This document shows, piece after piece, positions 52,917 to 62,549 of a DNA stretch of 64,000 nt; the first letter of the stretch is position 1; every line of letters begins with the position of its first letter. Below the pieces are notes generated by a model, which worked only from the letters and a program-made list of their open reading frames with translations, did no database searches and was not told the origin of the DNA. A program made the translations under genes and the position numbers. Location of the stretch: contig NZ_JAUSTK010000004.1 of NCBI RefSeq assembly GCF_030812855.1, forward strand, positions 186,001 to 250,000, written 5' to 3'. This DNA comes from Paenibacillus wynnii (GTDB taxonomy: Bacteria > Bacillota > Bacilli > Paenibacillales > Paenibacillaceae).

Positions 52917-53291
52917 TTATGATTTACTTTGGGATAAATCAGGACGCAGTCTCTGGGCCTCATTCAGATAGACATGCTGAATATCCCTTTGGCTCTTGTC
53001 TGTGTTAACTTGTACCATCAGTCTGATACATTGCGGCAGACTTCCTTTAACAGGTATTTCTGTTGAACACATCAACGGCACCATTTCCCAGCCTTCAATC
53101 TCGCGGATGGCCCGCGCCGGAAATGTTGCATCCAGATCTGCAGTCATCGTAATCCATACACTGCAAATATCTTCCGCTATTACATCATTGCGTTCGACAA
53201 TCTCACGAAGCAATACCACGGTCTCATGTAAAATGTCGGTTTCCTCATTGCGGGTAACCGTTGTTGCTCCGCGAATCCCCCGGTTTACCAC
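52917..53291 (-). CDS. aroH: Chorismate mutase, AroH type
   Basis: 124 residues. Converts chorismate to prephenate. RGIRGATTVTRNEETDIL at the N-terminus and the substrate-binding arginines and Glu in SVWITMTADLDATFPARAIR fit the trimeric AroH fold. It overlaps aroB by 7 bp. It is the last gene before the trp leader. Confidence 0.95.
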   Translation of the reverse strand: MVNRGIRGATTVTRNEETDILHETVVLLREIVERNDVIAEDICSVWITMTADLDATFPARAIREIEGWEMVPLMCSTEIPVKGSLPQCIRLMVQVNTDKSQRDIQHVYLNEAQRLRPDLSQSKS

Positions 53292-54388
53292 GGGCTTCCC
53301 TCCTTCTTAAGCTGTGTTAAAACCTCACGTACAGCGGTCTCAGGTACATCATTGATGATGCTGACTGAACCGATGGAATTCGGAATAACGAAGGTCATTT
53401 TGCCTTCCTTAAACTTCTTGTCATGCATCATAGCCGTCATCAACTCTTCTTCATCATAATGGGACGGGAGAGTCACCGGAAGAGAGAGGGAAGACAGCAT
53501 GGAAACGGTCTCCTCATATATAGACTTATCACGGCCCAGCTTATGAGCTAAAAGCGCAGCACCGGCCATGCCTATGGAAATAGCCTCACCATGCAAAACC
53601 ACACCGTAACCGCTAACAGCCTCAATGGCATGACCAATGGTATGTCCGAGATTCAGAATGGCTCTGAGCCCTTGTTCCCTCTCGTCAACTGCTATCACAT
53701 CGGCCTTGATTGAACAGCCTCGTTCCAGTGCGTAGCCTAGTGCTTCAGGATTTAAATCCAGAAGCTCCGAAGCATGCTCTCGACACCAGTAGGCAAAGTC
53801 ACGGTCTACAAGCAGACCATGCTTCACGACTTCAGCCAGCCCGGAAGATACCTGACGCTGCGGAAGTGTACTCAGCGTATCCAAATCATACAGGACCATT
53901 GATGGCTGATAGAAGGCACCTATCATATTTTTAGCAAGAGGGTGATTTACTGCAACCTTGCCTCCAACACTGCTGTCATGTGCAAGAATAGTGGTGGGTA
54001 TTTGCATAAAGCCGATTCCCCGCATATAAGTAGCAGCCACAAAGCCTGCCAAATCACCAACTACACCGCCACCCAGAGCGATTACAGCAGAACTGCGGTC
54101 TAAGCCTGCCTTGATAGCTGTTGTCATTATTTCTTCGAAGGAAGTCAATGATTTCGAAGCCTCACCGGAAGGAATAATATGACTAACCACTGTATAACCC
54201 TGTTCACGAAGGCGGGATTCAAGATCCGCTAAATAAAGAGGGGCTACGGAGGTGTCACTAACGAGCAACAGCGGACTACGGACCGGATAACCAGCTTCGA
54301 CACACCTTGCACCGATATTTTGTAAAAGCCCGCTACCAATGTGGATAGGATAAGAACGTTCGCCCAAATCTACCGTTATACTCCGCAT
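53285..54388 (-). CDS. aroB: 3-dehydroquinate synthase
   Basis: 367 residues. NAD- and zinc-dependent shikimate pathway enzyme. GGGVVGDLAGFVAATYMRGI and the zinc histidines in LNLGHTIGHAIE and HGEAISIGM are present. It starts 2 bp after aroC and overlaps aroH. Confidence 0.96.
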   Translation of the reverse strand: MRSITVDLGERSYPIHIGSGLLQNIGARCVEAGYPVRSPLLLVSDTSVAPLYLADLESRLREQGYTVVSHIIPSGEASKSLTSFEEIMTTAIKAGLDRSSAVIALGGGVVGDLAGFVAATYMRGIGFMQIPTTILAHDSSVGGKVAVNHPLAKNMIGAFYQPSMVLYDLDTLSTLPQRQVSSGLAEVVKHGLLVDRDFAYWCREHASELLDLNPEALGYALERGCSIKADVIAVDEREQGLRAILNLGHTIGHAIEAVSGYGVVLHGEAISIGMAGAALLAHKLGRDKSIYEETVSMLSSLSLPVTLPSHYDEEELMTAMMHDKKFKEGKMTFVIPNSIGSVSIINDVPETAVREVLTQLKKEGSPW

Positions 54389-54390
54389 AA

Positions 54391-55560
54391 TTAATAGCTC
54401 TCCAGCTGTGACAGGTAATTGTTATAGTTAGCTTTAATCTCTTCGATGGAATCTCCGCCGAACTTATCCAGGAATGCCTTGGCGATTTCCCAAGCAACTA
54501 CATTCTCAAGCACGACACAGGCTGCTGGAACCGCACATGCATCCGAACGCTCCACCTGAGCTGTGAAAGGTTCCTTGGTATCAATATCTACACTCTGTAA
54601 AGGCTTGTACAGTGTCGGAATCGGCTTCATCACACCGCGTACCACAACAGGCATCCCGTTTGTCATACCGCCTTCAAATCCTCCCAAACGGTTGCTTGCT
54701 CTGTAGTACCCTTGCTCCGCATTGTACATAATCTCGTCATGCACTTGTGAACCGCGCAGTCGGCCGGCTTCAAAGCCTATTCCGATTTCTACACCTTTAA
54801 ATGCGTTTATTGACATTACAGCTCCGGCAATCGCTCCATCCAGCTTGCGGTCCGACTGTACATAGCTGCCCAATCCTACCGGAAGACCTTCCACAATACA
54901 CTCGACAATTCCTCCGATAGAATCGCCTTCCTCTTTGATTTTGTCTATGTAAGACTCCATCTTCAGTTCTGTTTCTTTATCTACCACTCGTACCGAGGAC
55001 TGTTCCGTTAATTCGATTAATTCATCAATAGGTAATTGGTTAGCCGGTGCTTCAATTTCGCCGATCCGAATAACTTGACCTGCTATCTTGACACCAAAGA
55101 CTGCCAACAGTTGTCTTGCAACAGCACCGCAAGCCACTCTCGCTGCCGTCTCCCGTGCACTGGAGCGTTCCAGAACATTCCGGAGGTCCGTCAGATTATA
55201 TTTCAATCCGCCATTCAGATCCGCATGCCCAGGACGCGGCCGGTTCACCCTGCGTTTTTCTTCATCGCTACCTGGAATAGGTTCAATATTCATAATGTTC
55301 TTCCAATGGGTCCAGTCCTTGTTCTCTACGACCAAGGCAACTGGAGCTCCGGTCGTGAAGCCGTGACGAACTCCGCCGACAATTTGAGCCGTATCCTTCT
55401 CAATCTGCATCCGCCGTCCTCGTCCATAACCTTTTTGACGCCGTTGCAACTGAAAATTAAGCTCCTCAAAATTCAGTGTAAGATTACTAGGTAAACCTTC
55501 AATAATGGCTGTTAGCTGGGGCCCGTGCGTTTCCCCCGCCGTCAAATAGCGTAAACTCAT
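54391..55560 (-). CDS. aroC: Chorismate synthase
   Basis: 389 residues from ATG 55560 (GAAGGGGG upstream), giving the standard [20 protein letters not shown] start; a longer open frame to 55650 is not needed. Family segments [25 protein letters not shown] and [13 protein letters not shown] are intact. Supplies chorismate both to the trp/tyr genes downstream and to MqnA. Called aroF in B. subtilis. Confidence 0.96.
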   Translation of the reverse strand: MSLRYLTAGETHGPQLTAIIEGLPSNLTLNFEELNFQLQRRQKGYGRGRRMQIEKDTAQIVGGVRHGFTTGAPVALVVENKDWTHWKNIMNIEPIPGSDEEKRRVNRPRPGHADLNGGLKYNLTDLRNVLERSSARETAARVACGAVARQLLAVFGVKIAGQVIRIGEIEAPANQLPIDELIELTEQSSVRVVDKETELKMESYIDKIKEEGDSIGGIVECIVEGLPVGLGSYVQSDRKLDGAIAGAVMSINAFKGVEIGIGFEAGRLRGSQVHDEIMYNAEQGYYRASNRLGGFEGGMTNGMPVVVRGVMKPIPTLYKPLQSVDIDTKEPFTAQVERSDACAVPAACVVLENVVAWEIAKAFLDKFGGDSIEEIKANYNNYLSQLESY

Positions 55561-55802
55561 GCTGCGTTCCCCCTTCACACTTTTAAACTGTAAACCGCTA
55601 AAATCCTTATGATCTTTGCTCATTATAGTATAGGGAATCCTCTTTGACAAGAAACTGATGTTAGGATTATAAGAAGAAAAGGCTTTGCCGTCCTTAATGA
55701 AGCCTATGCTTTCGAAGCAGCGATACCCATATCGCTTTCAGGTATCCGTTTCTCGTAGAAATATAAGCAAAGTATACTGAAAACTTATACTTTCTTATAT
55801 CT

Positions 55803-55848
55803 AAACAAAAGCGCCGTCCCTACCCTTACGGGTAGAGACGACGCCTTC
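55803..55848 (-). terminator. Terminator after the 53-residue gene
   Basis: GGCGTCGTCTCTACCC pairs with GGGTAGGGACGGCGC on the minus strand, followed by TTTTGTTT. The gap 55561-55802 holds no other recognised element except a weak purine-rich stretch. Confidence 0.9.
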
Positions 55849-55869
55849 AGACTTATACTGGAGATCAGA

Positions 55870-56031
55870 TCAGCCTCCGATGGGCTGCCTTTGCTCTGGA
55901 AAAGCCCGCTTACTCTCTTCTTGTTGAAGAAGACGCTTAAGCTGCATTTCCTCCACACCAAGGATTTGCCCGCATTCGTGAATCGTAATAAATCCGCGTC
56001 TATAAGCGGCAATAACCTTGCTTTTGTCCAT
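55870..56031 (-). CDS. 53-residue protein with helix-turn-helix-like core
   Basis: A short gene from ATG 56031 with AAAGG upstream, ending in its own strong terminator. It reads MDKSKVIAAYRRGFITIHEC and continues GQILGVEEMQLKRLLQQEES. The pattern (basic helix, turn, GxxxG-V helix) resembles a small resolvase-type or sigma-4-type helix-turn-helix. A longer open frame on the same strand in another phase (55785-56012) has no site and no family. Function unknown; it lies between cheR and aroC. Confidence 0.72.
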   Translation of the reverse strand: MDKSKVIAAYRRGFITIHECGQILGVEEMQLKRLLQQEESKRAFPEQRQPIGG

Positions 56032-56134
56032 GGTTTGCTAACGACCTTTCACTTATCATACTGAGTCTACTATGCAGTATCAGTCTTTACAGGTGAAAGT
56101 ATACGCAGAAACATTTATGGATATGTACTAGGCT

Positions 56135-56932
56135 TTATTTTTTACGATAGAAGAACGTCTCCGTGGATTCGAAGTTGTATTGGGATGGCGTGAAGATCTG
56201 CTCTGTGCTTCCTACGAACAAATACCCGCCGGGACGAAGACTACTGGAGAACTTTTGGTAAAGTTTGTTCTTGGCCTCTTCAGTAAAATAGATCATTACA
56301 TTACGGCATATTATAAGGTCAAAGCCTTCATCAAACTTGTCTAGCAACAGATTCTGTTTGCGGAAATCGATATTCTTTTTCAAGGAATCACTCACCTTAA
56401 AGATCGGCCCTTCAGGTGTAAAGTAACGCTGAGCTACATCCTGAGGCACATCTTTAAGCGAACGCTCCAGGTAGATGCCCTGTTTAGCTTTGGCCAATGC
56501 ACCGTCATCAATATCCGTAGCCAGAATACCCGTCTGCCCTAGAATTCCTTTGTCGGACAGGATCATTGCCAGCGTATAAGGCTCTTCTCCTGTGGAACAT
56601 GCTGCACTCCATACCTTCAGTCTGCGGTTCCCCTGCTGCAGTTCAGGCAGTATAACATCACGCAATACTTCCCAGCGATTGGGATTACGCCAGAATTCCG
56701 ATACATTAATCGTCATACGATCTAAAAACTCATAAAATAAGGCTTTATCTTTCATCATTGCGGCAAAAAAATCAGCGAAACTATGATATCCATTCTTTAC
56801 ACGAAGAGTAGTCAGACGACGCTTCATCTGGGCTTCCTTGTATTGAGACAGATCGATGCCTGTACTCTTGTTAATGTTATGGATAAACCCGGTATAATCA
56901 GGATCCACGGCTGCTACTTCACGTTCGGACAT
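56135..56932 (-). CDS. cheR: Chemotaxis protein methyltransferase
   Basis: 265 residues. SAM-dependent methylation of chemoreceptors. An N-terminal helical domain (DYTGFIHNINKSTGIDLSQY) and the SAM-binding segment VWSAACSTGEEPYTLAMIL, then FDLIICRNVMIYF, are present. The ndk-cheR-aroC order matches B. subtilis. Confidence 0.95.
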   Translation of the reverse strand: MSEREVAAVDPDYTGFIHNINKSTGIDLSQYKEAQMKRRLTTLRVKNGYHSFADFFAAMMKDKALFYEFLDRMTINVSEFWRNPNRWEVLRDVILPELQQGNRRLKVWSAACSTGEEPYTLAMILSDKGILGQTGILATDIDDGALAKAKQGIYLERSLKDVPQDVAQRYFTPEGPIFKVSDSLKKNIDFRKQNLLLDKFDEGFDLIICRNVMIYFTEEAKNKLYQKFSSSLRPGGYLFVGSTEQIFTPSQYNFESTETFFYRKK

Positions 56933-56962
56933 AATTTTCTTCCCCTGCCTCCCGCCTGGATT

Positions 56963-57406
56963 CTAAATCCAAGCTGCGATGTCTTTTTGATACTGAGCTA
57001 ATTCCTCAGGAGTAAAAAAATTGCTGATTTCTCGCTTCGCGCTCTCAGGAGAATCGGAACCATGGATCAGGTTAAGAGGAGTATGACTGGCAAAATCACC
57101 ACGAATGGTGCCCGGTAAAGCATCGCCTACCTTGGTCTTGCCGATAAGCATCCGCGACAAGGTCACCACTTCATCACCTTCCCAGACCATTGCAAAAACA
57201 GGACCTGATGTAATAAACGAAACCAACTCTGGAAAAAAGTCTTTACCTTCATGCTCGGCGTAATGTCTCTTAGCCTGTTGTTCTGTAACCGTTAACAGCT
57301 TTGCTGCCACCAATTTGAATCCCTTATCCTCTAGACGGGCAACGATGCGGCCAATTAATCCACGCTGTACACCATCCGGTTTGATCATCAGATACGTTTG
57401 TTCCAT
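56963..57406 (-). CDS. ndk: Nucleoside diphosphate kinase
   Basis: 147 residues from ATG 57406 (GGAGAGTGG upstream). Phosphohistidine motif [16 protein letters not shown] and the N-terminal [17 protein letters not shown] are intact. Balances NTP pools. It stands between hepT and cheR. Confidence 0.96.
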   Translation of the reverse strand: MEQTYLMIKPDGVQRGLIGRIVARLEDKGFKLVAAKLLTVTEQQAKRHYAEHEGKDFFPELVSFITSGPVFAMVWEGDEVVTLSRMLIGKTKVGDALPGTIRGDFASHTPLNLIHGSDSPESAKREISNFFTPEELAQYQKDIAAWI

Positions 57407-57515
57407 AGGGTCCACTCTCCATTTCCATACGAATGATGTGTTTTTCGATATTTTAACAGAAACTTCTATGTCTGTGAACGATTAATATTGTACCTAGGTC
57501 CATCCGCTAATAATT

Positions 57516-58484
57516 TTAATAAGATCTCCCTGTAACGAAGAATGCAATATCACGCAAGTTGCGCTTCGTCTTATTATTCGGAAGGCCATCCAACGCTGCA
57601 AGTGCTTTTGAGATATATCGAGAAGCCAATTCCTCTGCCCGAGTGATGCCATCCCCGGAAAGAATAAGGTCGATAGCACGCCCCACCTCCGTCCGACCTC
57701 CGCGGATTAAATCCAATTCCACAAGTAAGCGGTCACGAAGCCTGTCATCCTCCAGACTGTAGATAACAGGGAGGGTAATGTTGCCCTGCCTCATATCGCT
57801 GCCCGGCGGCTTACCGATTTGCTTCTCTGTTCCGGACAGATCCAACAGATCATCACGGATCTGGAAGGCCATCCCCACATTGTAACCGTAGTTATAGAGT
57901 AGCCGTGCATCTTCCGGATTGGCTTCTGCAGCAAGGGCACCAAGCTGACAGCTGATAGCGATAAGCAAGGCCGTTTTGCGGCGAATCCGTCGCAGGTAAT
58001 GGCGTATACTTTGCTCACTATTGAAAAAATCACGAATTTGCTCCATCTCACCAATGGACATTTCCACCATAGCTTTAGACAATATCTGGTGGATTCTCGG
58101 ATTTTTTAACTCGCTGGTCATAATCAAGGCCTTAGCATAAATATAGTCGCCGGTGTACATGGCAATTTTATCGCCCCATTTAGACTTTACCGTTGGCTCA
58201 CCACGCCGAAGCTCCGCATCATCAATAACATCGTCGTGTACAAGCGAAGCACTGTGGATCAACTCCAATGGAACAGCAATACGCTTCAGCTTCTCCAGAT
58301 CATAATCCCCGAATTTACCCCCCATGAGAACAAATACAGGCCGGAGACGTTTCCCCCCTGCCCTCAACAGGTGCAGAGATGTCTCGGACAATAAGTCATC
58401 ATCACCCTGGACGCTGCGATATAACTCTTTTTCGATATGATCCATATCTTTATTTAGCAAACCGAACATTTGCAGTCGTTTCAT
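57516..58484 (-). CDS. hepT: Heptaprenyl diphosphate synthase component II
   Basis: 322 residues, long-chain trans-prenyl synthase catalytic subunit. First Asp-rich motif LVHDDVIDDAELRRG and second motif QIRDDLLDL. It pairs with HepS to make the C35 side chain of menaquinone-7. The ATG overlaps the mqnA stop. Confidence 0.93.
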   Translation of the reverse strand: MKRLQMFGLLNKDMDHIEKELYRSVQGDDDLLSETSLHLLRAGGKRLRPVFVLMGGKFGDYDLEKLKRIAVPLELIHSASLVHDDVIDDAELRRGEPTVKSKWGDKIAMYTGDYIYAKALIMTSELKNPRIHQILSKAMVEMSIGEMEQIRDFFNSEQSIRHYLRRIRRKTALLIAISCQLGALAAEANPEDARLLYNYGYNVGMAFQIRDDLLDLSGTEKQIGKPPGSDMRQGNITLPVIYSLEDDRLRDRLLVELDLIRGGRTEVGRAIDLILSGDGITRAEELASRYISKALAALDGLPNNKTKRNLRDIAFFVTGRSY

Positions 58485-59341
58485 TCTTTCACCCTAGTCA
58501 GCAGATTGTGACTCCAAAGCTCCATTTTCACTTCCTGCGGCAGCAGACCCATTTCATAGGCATAACGAAAATAGAGATTCAGACCTTTTTGCTGCCTTTC
58601 TCCAAAATCATAACATAAATTACGGAAATACCCGTACCAGTAGGCCTCGGTCCCTCCGATGGCAATGCAGGCATCTTGGACAATGGGCGCAAGATCGTGA
58701 AGACCGAGTCTCTTGCTTGCTGCAAAGGCATCAACAATTTCCGCTATGACTTCCTGCTTTTCTTCGGCTGCTTCCCTGTTCACAGCCCAGACTGCAAAAG
58801 TCATTCCCAGCCCCGTCCACTCTTTCCATAGTTCCCCAAGATCGGTAACAATATAGCCCTGATCCTGCCAAGAGGCTCTAATGGCCTGATCCCCTATAAG
58901 CAGGCAAGCATCGGCAATCTCCATCATATCCTCCAGATCGGGATCAGCACTTATGTACTGAGGTTTTCCACCGAAAGCCTTCTCAAGTAAAATCTTCAGC
59001 AGATTTACAGAGGTTGCAGAAGTGTTGGTTACGGCGATAATCCCATTTGCCACCTCCGTTAAAGGAGCTCTAGAGAATAGCATAATAGATTTGACCGGCC
59101 CATCCGAGCTGACAGACAAATCCGGCAGAAGCAGCAGCCGGTCGCTGGCCTCAGCATAGGCAAAAGAAGATAACGCCCCTACATGTATAGTGCCTTGGCT
59201 CATTCCCCTATTGAGAACCGCAGGCACCTCAGACACCATTTCTGCAGGGTATTTGAGAGATGAGGGATGAAAATTATAAAATACCGGCCATGAGTTTGTA
59301 TAGCTGATCTTACCGATAACGGTGTAACCGTCACTACCCAT
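58481..59341 (-). CDS. mqnA: Chorismate dehydratase (menaquinone, futalosine route)
   Basis: 286 residues. MqnA makes 3-enolpyruvylbenzoate from chorismate, the entry to futalosine menaquinone synthesis. IGKISYTNSWPVFYNF, the VPAVLNRGMSQGTIHVGALS segment and LLIGDQAIRA match the MqnA/MqnD periplasmic-binding fold. Context with prenyl synthase, UbiX, UbiA and MenG agrees. Starts at ATG 59341. Confidence 0.9.
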   Translation of the reverse strand: MGSDGYTVIGKISYTNSWPVFYNFHPSSLKYPAEMVSEVPAVLNRGMSQGTIHVGALSSFAYAEASDRLLLLPDLSVSSDGPVKSIMLFSRAPLTEVANGIIAVTNTSATSVNLLKILLEKAFGGKPQYISADPDLEDMMEIADACLLIGDQAIRASWQDQGYIVTDLGELWKEWTGLGMTFAVWAVNREAAEEKQEVIAEIVDAFAASKRLGLHDLAPIVQDACIAIGGTEAYWYGYFRNLCYDFGERQQKGLNLYFRYAYEMGLLPQEVKMELWSHNLLTRVKE

Positions 59342-59344
59342 AAG

Positions 59345-59947
59345 TCAACCCTCCCATCTGCGGAATAAGGCATGCTCAATATTAAAGCTGTCCAGCACCT
59401 TACCAACCATAAAATTGACGATGTCATCTAAATTCTGAGGTCCGTAATAAAAAGCTGGCATTGCCGGGATGATTCGCACTCCCAATCGAGAAAGCTTCAG
59501 CATATTTTCAAGATGTATGGCATGCAGAGGCGTCTCACGGGGGACGATCACCAGAGGGCGTCCTTCCTTAAGCATCACATCTGCTGCACGAGTCATTAAA
59601 TTATCCGAGGTTCCGGCAGCGATCGCAGAGAGTGTACCCATTGAGCAAGGCATCACGATCATACCCTCCACCCGAAAGGAACCACTTGCAATCGACGCAC
59701 CAATATCTGCAATAGGGTGATATAGCAGAGAACCGGGGCAGTCTTTGAACTTTTCGCTCAAAAAACCGTCCCGGTCTGAGGTATTAACGCCGAGCTCTTC
59801 TTTAAGCACACGCCAACCCGCGTTACTAATCACCAAATGCACAGTCAATCCCAGAGACAGCAGGGTTTCAGTTAAGCGAACTCCATAGACCGCACCGCTC
59901 GCACCTGTAATTCCTACTACAAAGCTCTTTGGTTTAGAGTGGGTCAT
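59345..59947 (-). CDS. ubiX: Flavin prenyltransferase, UbiX family
   Basis: 200 residues. Makes prenylated FMN for a UbiD-type decarboxylase. VVGITGASGAVYGVRLTETL, the MPCSMGTLSAIAAG segment and LVIVPRETPLHAIHLENML are standard. The decarboxylase partner of the futalosine route is not in the window. Confidence 0.94.
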   Translation of the reverse strand: MTHSKPKSFVVGITGASGAVYGVRLTETLLSLGLTVHLVISNAGWRVLKEELGVNTSDRDGFLSEKFKDCPGSLLYHPIADIGASIASGSFRVEGMIVMPCSMGTLSAIAAGTSDNLMTRAADVMLKEGRPLVIVPRETPLHAIHLENMLKLSRLGVRIIPAMPAFYYGPQNLDDIVNFMVGKVLDSFNIEHALFRRWEG

Positions 59948-60819
59948 TTGTAGAACTGCACCACCAAGTCAATCAAGGTAAAAGAGAACACGACTATACT
60001 GAGCACGCCATTCATCGTAAAAAATGCGGTTTGCAAACGGCTCAAGTCGCTTGGTGATACAATATGGTGCTCGTAAAAAAGTATAATATAGGCAATTAGC
60101 ATTCCTGCAACATACCACCAACTCAAATCGGTAATAAACAACAGTGATACGAATCCAACACCTGTAAGAATATGGAACACCCGAGCGATAAGAAGAGCAC
60201 GAGCGACACCAAATCGAACGGGAATCGAGTAAAGACCTTCTTTGGTATCAAACTCAACATCCTGACAGGAATAGATAATATCAAAACCCGCCGTCCAGAA
60301 AACAATCGTGAAATAGAATACCATTGCCGTCCAGTCTACAGTTCCTGTTACCGCTACCCAACCTCCAAGCGGTGCTAATGCGATCGTCAAACCAAGAATA
60401 ATGTGACATGCCCATGTAAAGCGTTTGGTAAAAGAGTAAAAGACAAGTAAAAAGACGGCAATCGGCAAAAGTTTAGTGGATAAAGGGTTTAACTTAAAGG
60501 CGGCCCAAAATAGCAAAAAGAATGAAAACCCGATAAATAAAATCACTTCTCCTGCTTTCAGAAGGCCTGCTGGAATAGCTCTCCCGGCTGTCCGGGGGTT
60601 TTTGGCGTCACTAATACGGTCGATCAGACGATTCAGTCCCATGGCCGCACTGCGTGCCCCGAACATTGCAATTACAATCCAACCAATCTTACTCCATGAT
60701 GGCAATGATCCATACATAACAACAGAACCAAGTAATGCCCCCATAAAAGCAAAAGGCAAGGCAAACACAGTGTGTTCAAACTTGATCATTTGTAAAAAGA
60801 TGCCCATTTTCTTAAACAT
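59944..60819 (-). CDS. UbiA-family prenyltransferase (menaquinone side-chain attachment)
   Basis: 291 residues from ATG 60819 (CAAGGAG upstream); the longer frame overlaps menG. Eight or nine membrane helices. Mg-binding motifs NRLIDRISDAKNPRTAGR and CQDVEFDTKEGLYSIPVRFG are present. In this operon it probably plays the MqnP role, attaching heptaprenyl diphosphate. It overlaps menG and ubiX. Confidence 0.92.
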   Translation of the reverse strand: MFKKMGIFLQMIKFEHTVFALPFAFMGALLGSVVMYGSLPSWSKIGWIVIAMFGARSAAMGLNRLIDRISDAKNPRTAGRAIPAGLLKAGEVILFIGFSFFLLFWAAFKLNPLSTKLLPIAVFLLVFYSFTKRFTWACHIILGLTIALAPLGGWVAVTGTVDWTAMVFYFTIVFWTAGFDIIYSCQDVEFDTKEGLYSIPVRFGVARALLIARVFHILTGVGFVSLLFITDLSWWYVAGMLIAYIILFYEHHIVSPSDLSRLQTAFFTMNGVLSIVVFSFTLIDLVVQFYK

Positions 60820-61564
60820 CCAATTTCTCCTTGAGTCCAATATGAAGTGCAGCGATGCCACCGGTTAAAGGATAAGACTCGACCTTTTGAAGTCCGGTTT
60901 CACGAAAAATAGTAGCCAGCTTTTCCCGATCGGGGAAAAGAGCCAGTGACTCAGGAAGCCATTTGTATTGTTCATAGCTCTTAGCGAACAACTTGCCCAG
61001 TAAGGGAAGCACGCGTTGGAAATAAAAATAATACACGCCTTTGAACGGCTGAACTGTAGGTTTGGAAAGCTCCAGACACACGACCATACCTCCGGGTTTC
61101 ACCACCCGCTTCATTTCGTTAAGCACCTGAACAAGATCAGGCACGTTGCGCAGTCCGAAGCCAATGGTTGCATAATCAAAGGAGTGATCCCCGAATGGAA
61201 GATTCATTGCATTGCCCTGTACGAGCGAAATCCGGTCTTCAAGACGGTGTTCTTTCACTTTGCGTTGGCCAACCTCAAGCATTCCAGCGCTAAAATCCAA
61301 TCCAATGACCGAACCGGTCTTGGTGGTTTCCGCCATTGTAATACTCCAGTCACAAGTCCCGCAGCATAAATCGACTGCATTGTCTCCTAACTTCATGGCC
61401 ATCTTCTTCATTGCGAACTTACGCCACGCCTTATGGCGCCGAAAACTTAAAATATCGTTCATAATATCATAATTGCCCGCAATACTCTCAAAAACGGAGT
61501 GTACGTACTGCTCTTTGGGCTTCACAGCATTTTCTGAGGCGGCTGTTGTTTTCTCTATAGACAT
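60812..61564 (-). CDS. menG: Demethylmenaquinone methyltransferase
   Basis: 250 residues. SAM-dependent methylation giving menaquinone, shared by both known menaquinone routes. NAVDLCCGTCDWSITMA and IGFGLRNVPDLVQVLNEMKR are UbiE/MenG signatures. N-terminus extended by about 15 residues. It overlaps the UbiA gene by 8 bp. Confidence 0.95.
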   Translation of the reverse strand: MSIEKTTAASENAVKPKEQYVHSVFESIAGNYDIMNDILSFRRHKAWRKFAMKKMAMKLGDNAVDLCCGTCDWSITMAETTKTGSVIGLDFSAGMLEVGQRKVKEHRLEDRISLVQGNAMNLPFGDHSFDYATIGFGLRNVPDLVQVLNEMKRVVKPGGMVVCLELSKPTVQPFKGVYYFYFQRVLPLLGKLFAKSYEQYKWLPESLALFPDREKLATIFRETGLQKVESYPLTGGIAALHIGLKEKLDV

Positions 61565-61566
61565 GA

Positions 61567-62436
61567 TTAACCCTCCCCGGCAGCTTGTCCCGTAATTTTC
61601 ATCTGGAGCAGGAATCGATCCAGCACAGCACTTAATTCTTTAATTAAGCTTTCATCTTTAACACCTTGCAGTATTCCTTGAATGGTCTCCACTGATTGAT
61701 GTAATTTGTCCTTCAATAGTGAATCACATTTATATTTCATTGTTAGTTTCTTCCAGTCCCTATGGTCGATATTCTGATTCTGCAGCAGGGGCTTCTCGTC
61801 TTCTGTCACTGCGTTCAGCAAATGCAAATAACAGTAACCGTCAATGGCTCCCGTAGGTTCTACGCTTCGACGCAGCTCCATAACTACCGTCTCACAATGG
61901 CAGAACTCCCGTAGCAGACTTTGCCACAGATCCGCAACGGATTCTTCGATCAATGGGGTAAAAGAAAGGAACAGCTGCATATTCAGCTGTACCGTGTGTC
62001 GCAGATATTGTTCCGCTGTGAGCAGCATTCTCCGCATTTTACTGTATAGATTTGCCTTCATTACATTTAATTCAGCAATGGCCGTACTGAGGGTACCAAC
62101 CATCTCAATCTGTTCGCTTTTTGCGAGTAATTGGTAAAACCAACTGCTAAAGTAATCTCCAGCAAGCACCTTAAGCTGACGGGAACGCATAGTATCTTTG
62201 TCAGAATCCCCATTAGAGCGGTCAATGACTTCATGGGTATCCAGCCCCAGCTGTACAAGTGTGGTTACTAATGTATATAATTCTCCGTTATGTTGCGGGC
62301 CCGAGGCGCCATGATTGAGAAATATATATAACAAATGTCCACGGACATCAGGAAATGGCGGCAATTCCGCATGCCGCTGAATCATATCGTAGTCTGTATA
62401 GGGTTTAGCTAGCTGTGGTATGCGGTACGGTTTCAT
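61567..62436 (-). CDS. hepS: Heptaprenyl diphosphate synthase component I
   Basis: 289 residues, soluble and helical. HepS is the non-catalytic partner of HepT that sets chain length. Sequence conservation in this family is low, but the LPPFPDVRGHLLYIFLN region, DHRDWKK-type C-terminal part, length and position before menG identify it. It starts 113 bp after an uncharacterised gene. Confidence 0.88.
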   Translation of the reverse strand: MKPYRIPQLAKPYTDYDMIQRHAELPPFPDVRGHLLYIFLNHGASGPQHNGELYTLVTTLVQLGLDTHEVIDRSNGDSDKDTMRSRQLKVLAGDYFSSWFYQLLAKSEQIEMVGTLSTAIAELNVMKANLYSKMRRMLLTAEQYLRHTVQLNMQLFLSFTPLIEESVADLWQSLLREFCHCETVVMELRRSVEPTGAIDGYCYLHLLNAVTEDEKPLLQNQNIDHRDWKKLTMKYKCDSLLKDKLHQSVETIQGILQGVKDESLIKELSAVLDRFLLQMKITGQAAGEG

Positions 62437-62549
62437 TTCAGCCTCCGAGCCAATGACATTATGACAATTTCTTTGTTCACAATCTTGTCTATTATATCAC
62501 ATGTTTTTTTGTCACGCATCGTGGATGGTCCTAGTTTCTTTTACCCTGT

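Noticed and set aside
55785-56012. 75-residue open frame on the minus strand
   Set aside because: It overlaps in another phase the better supported 53-residue gene and its terminator, and has no ribosome binding site.
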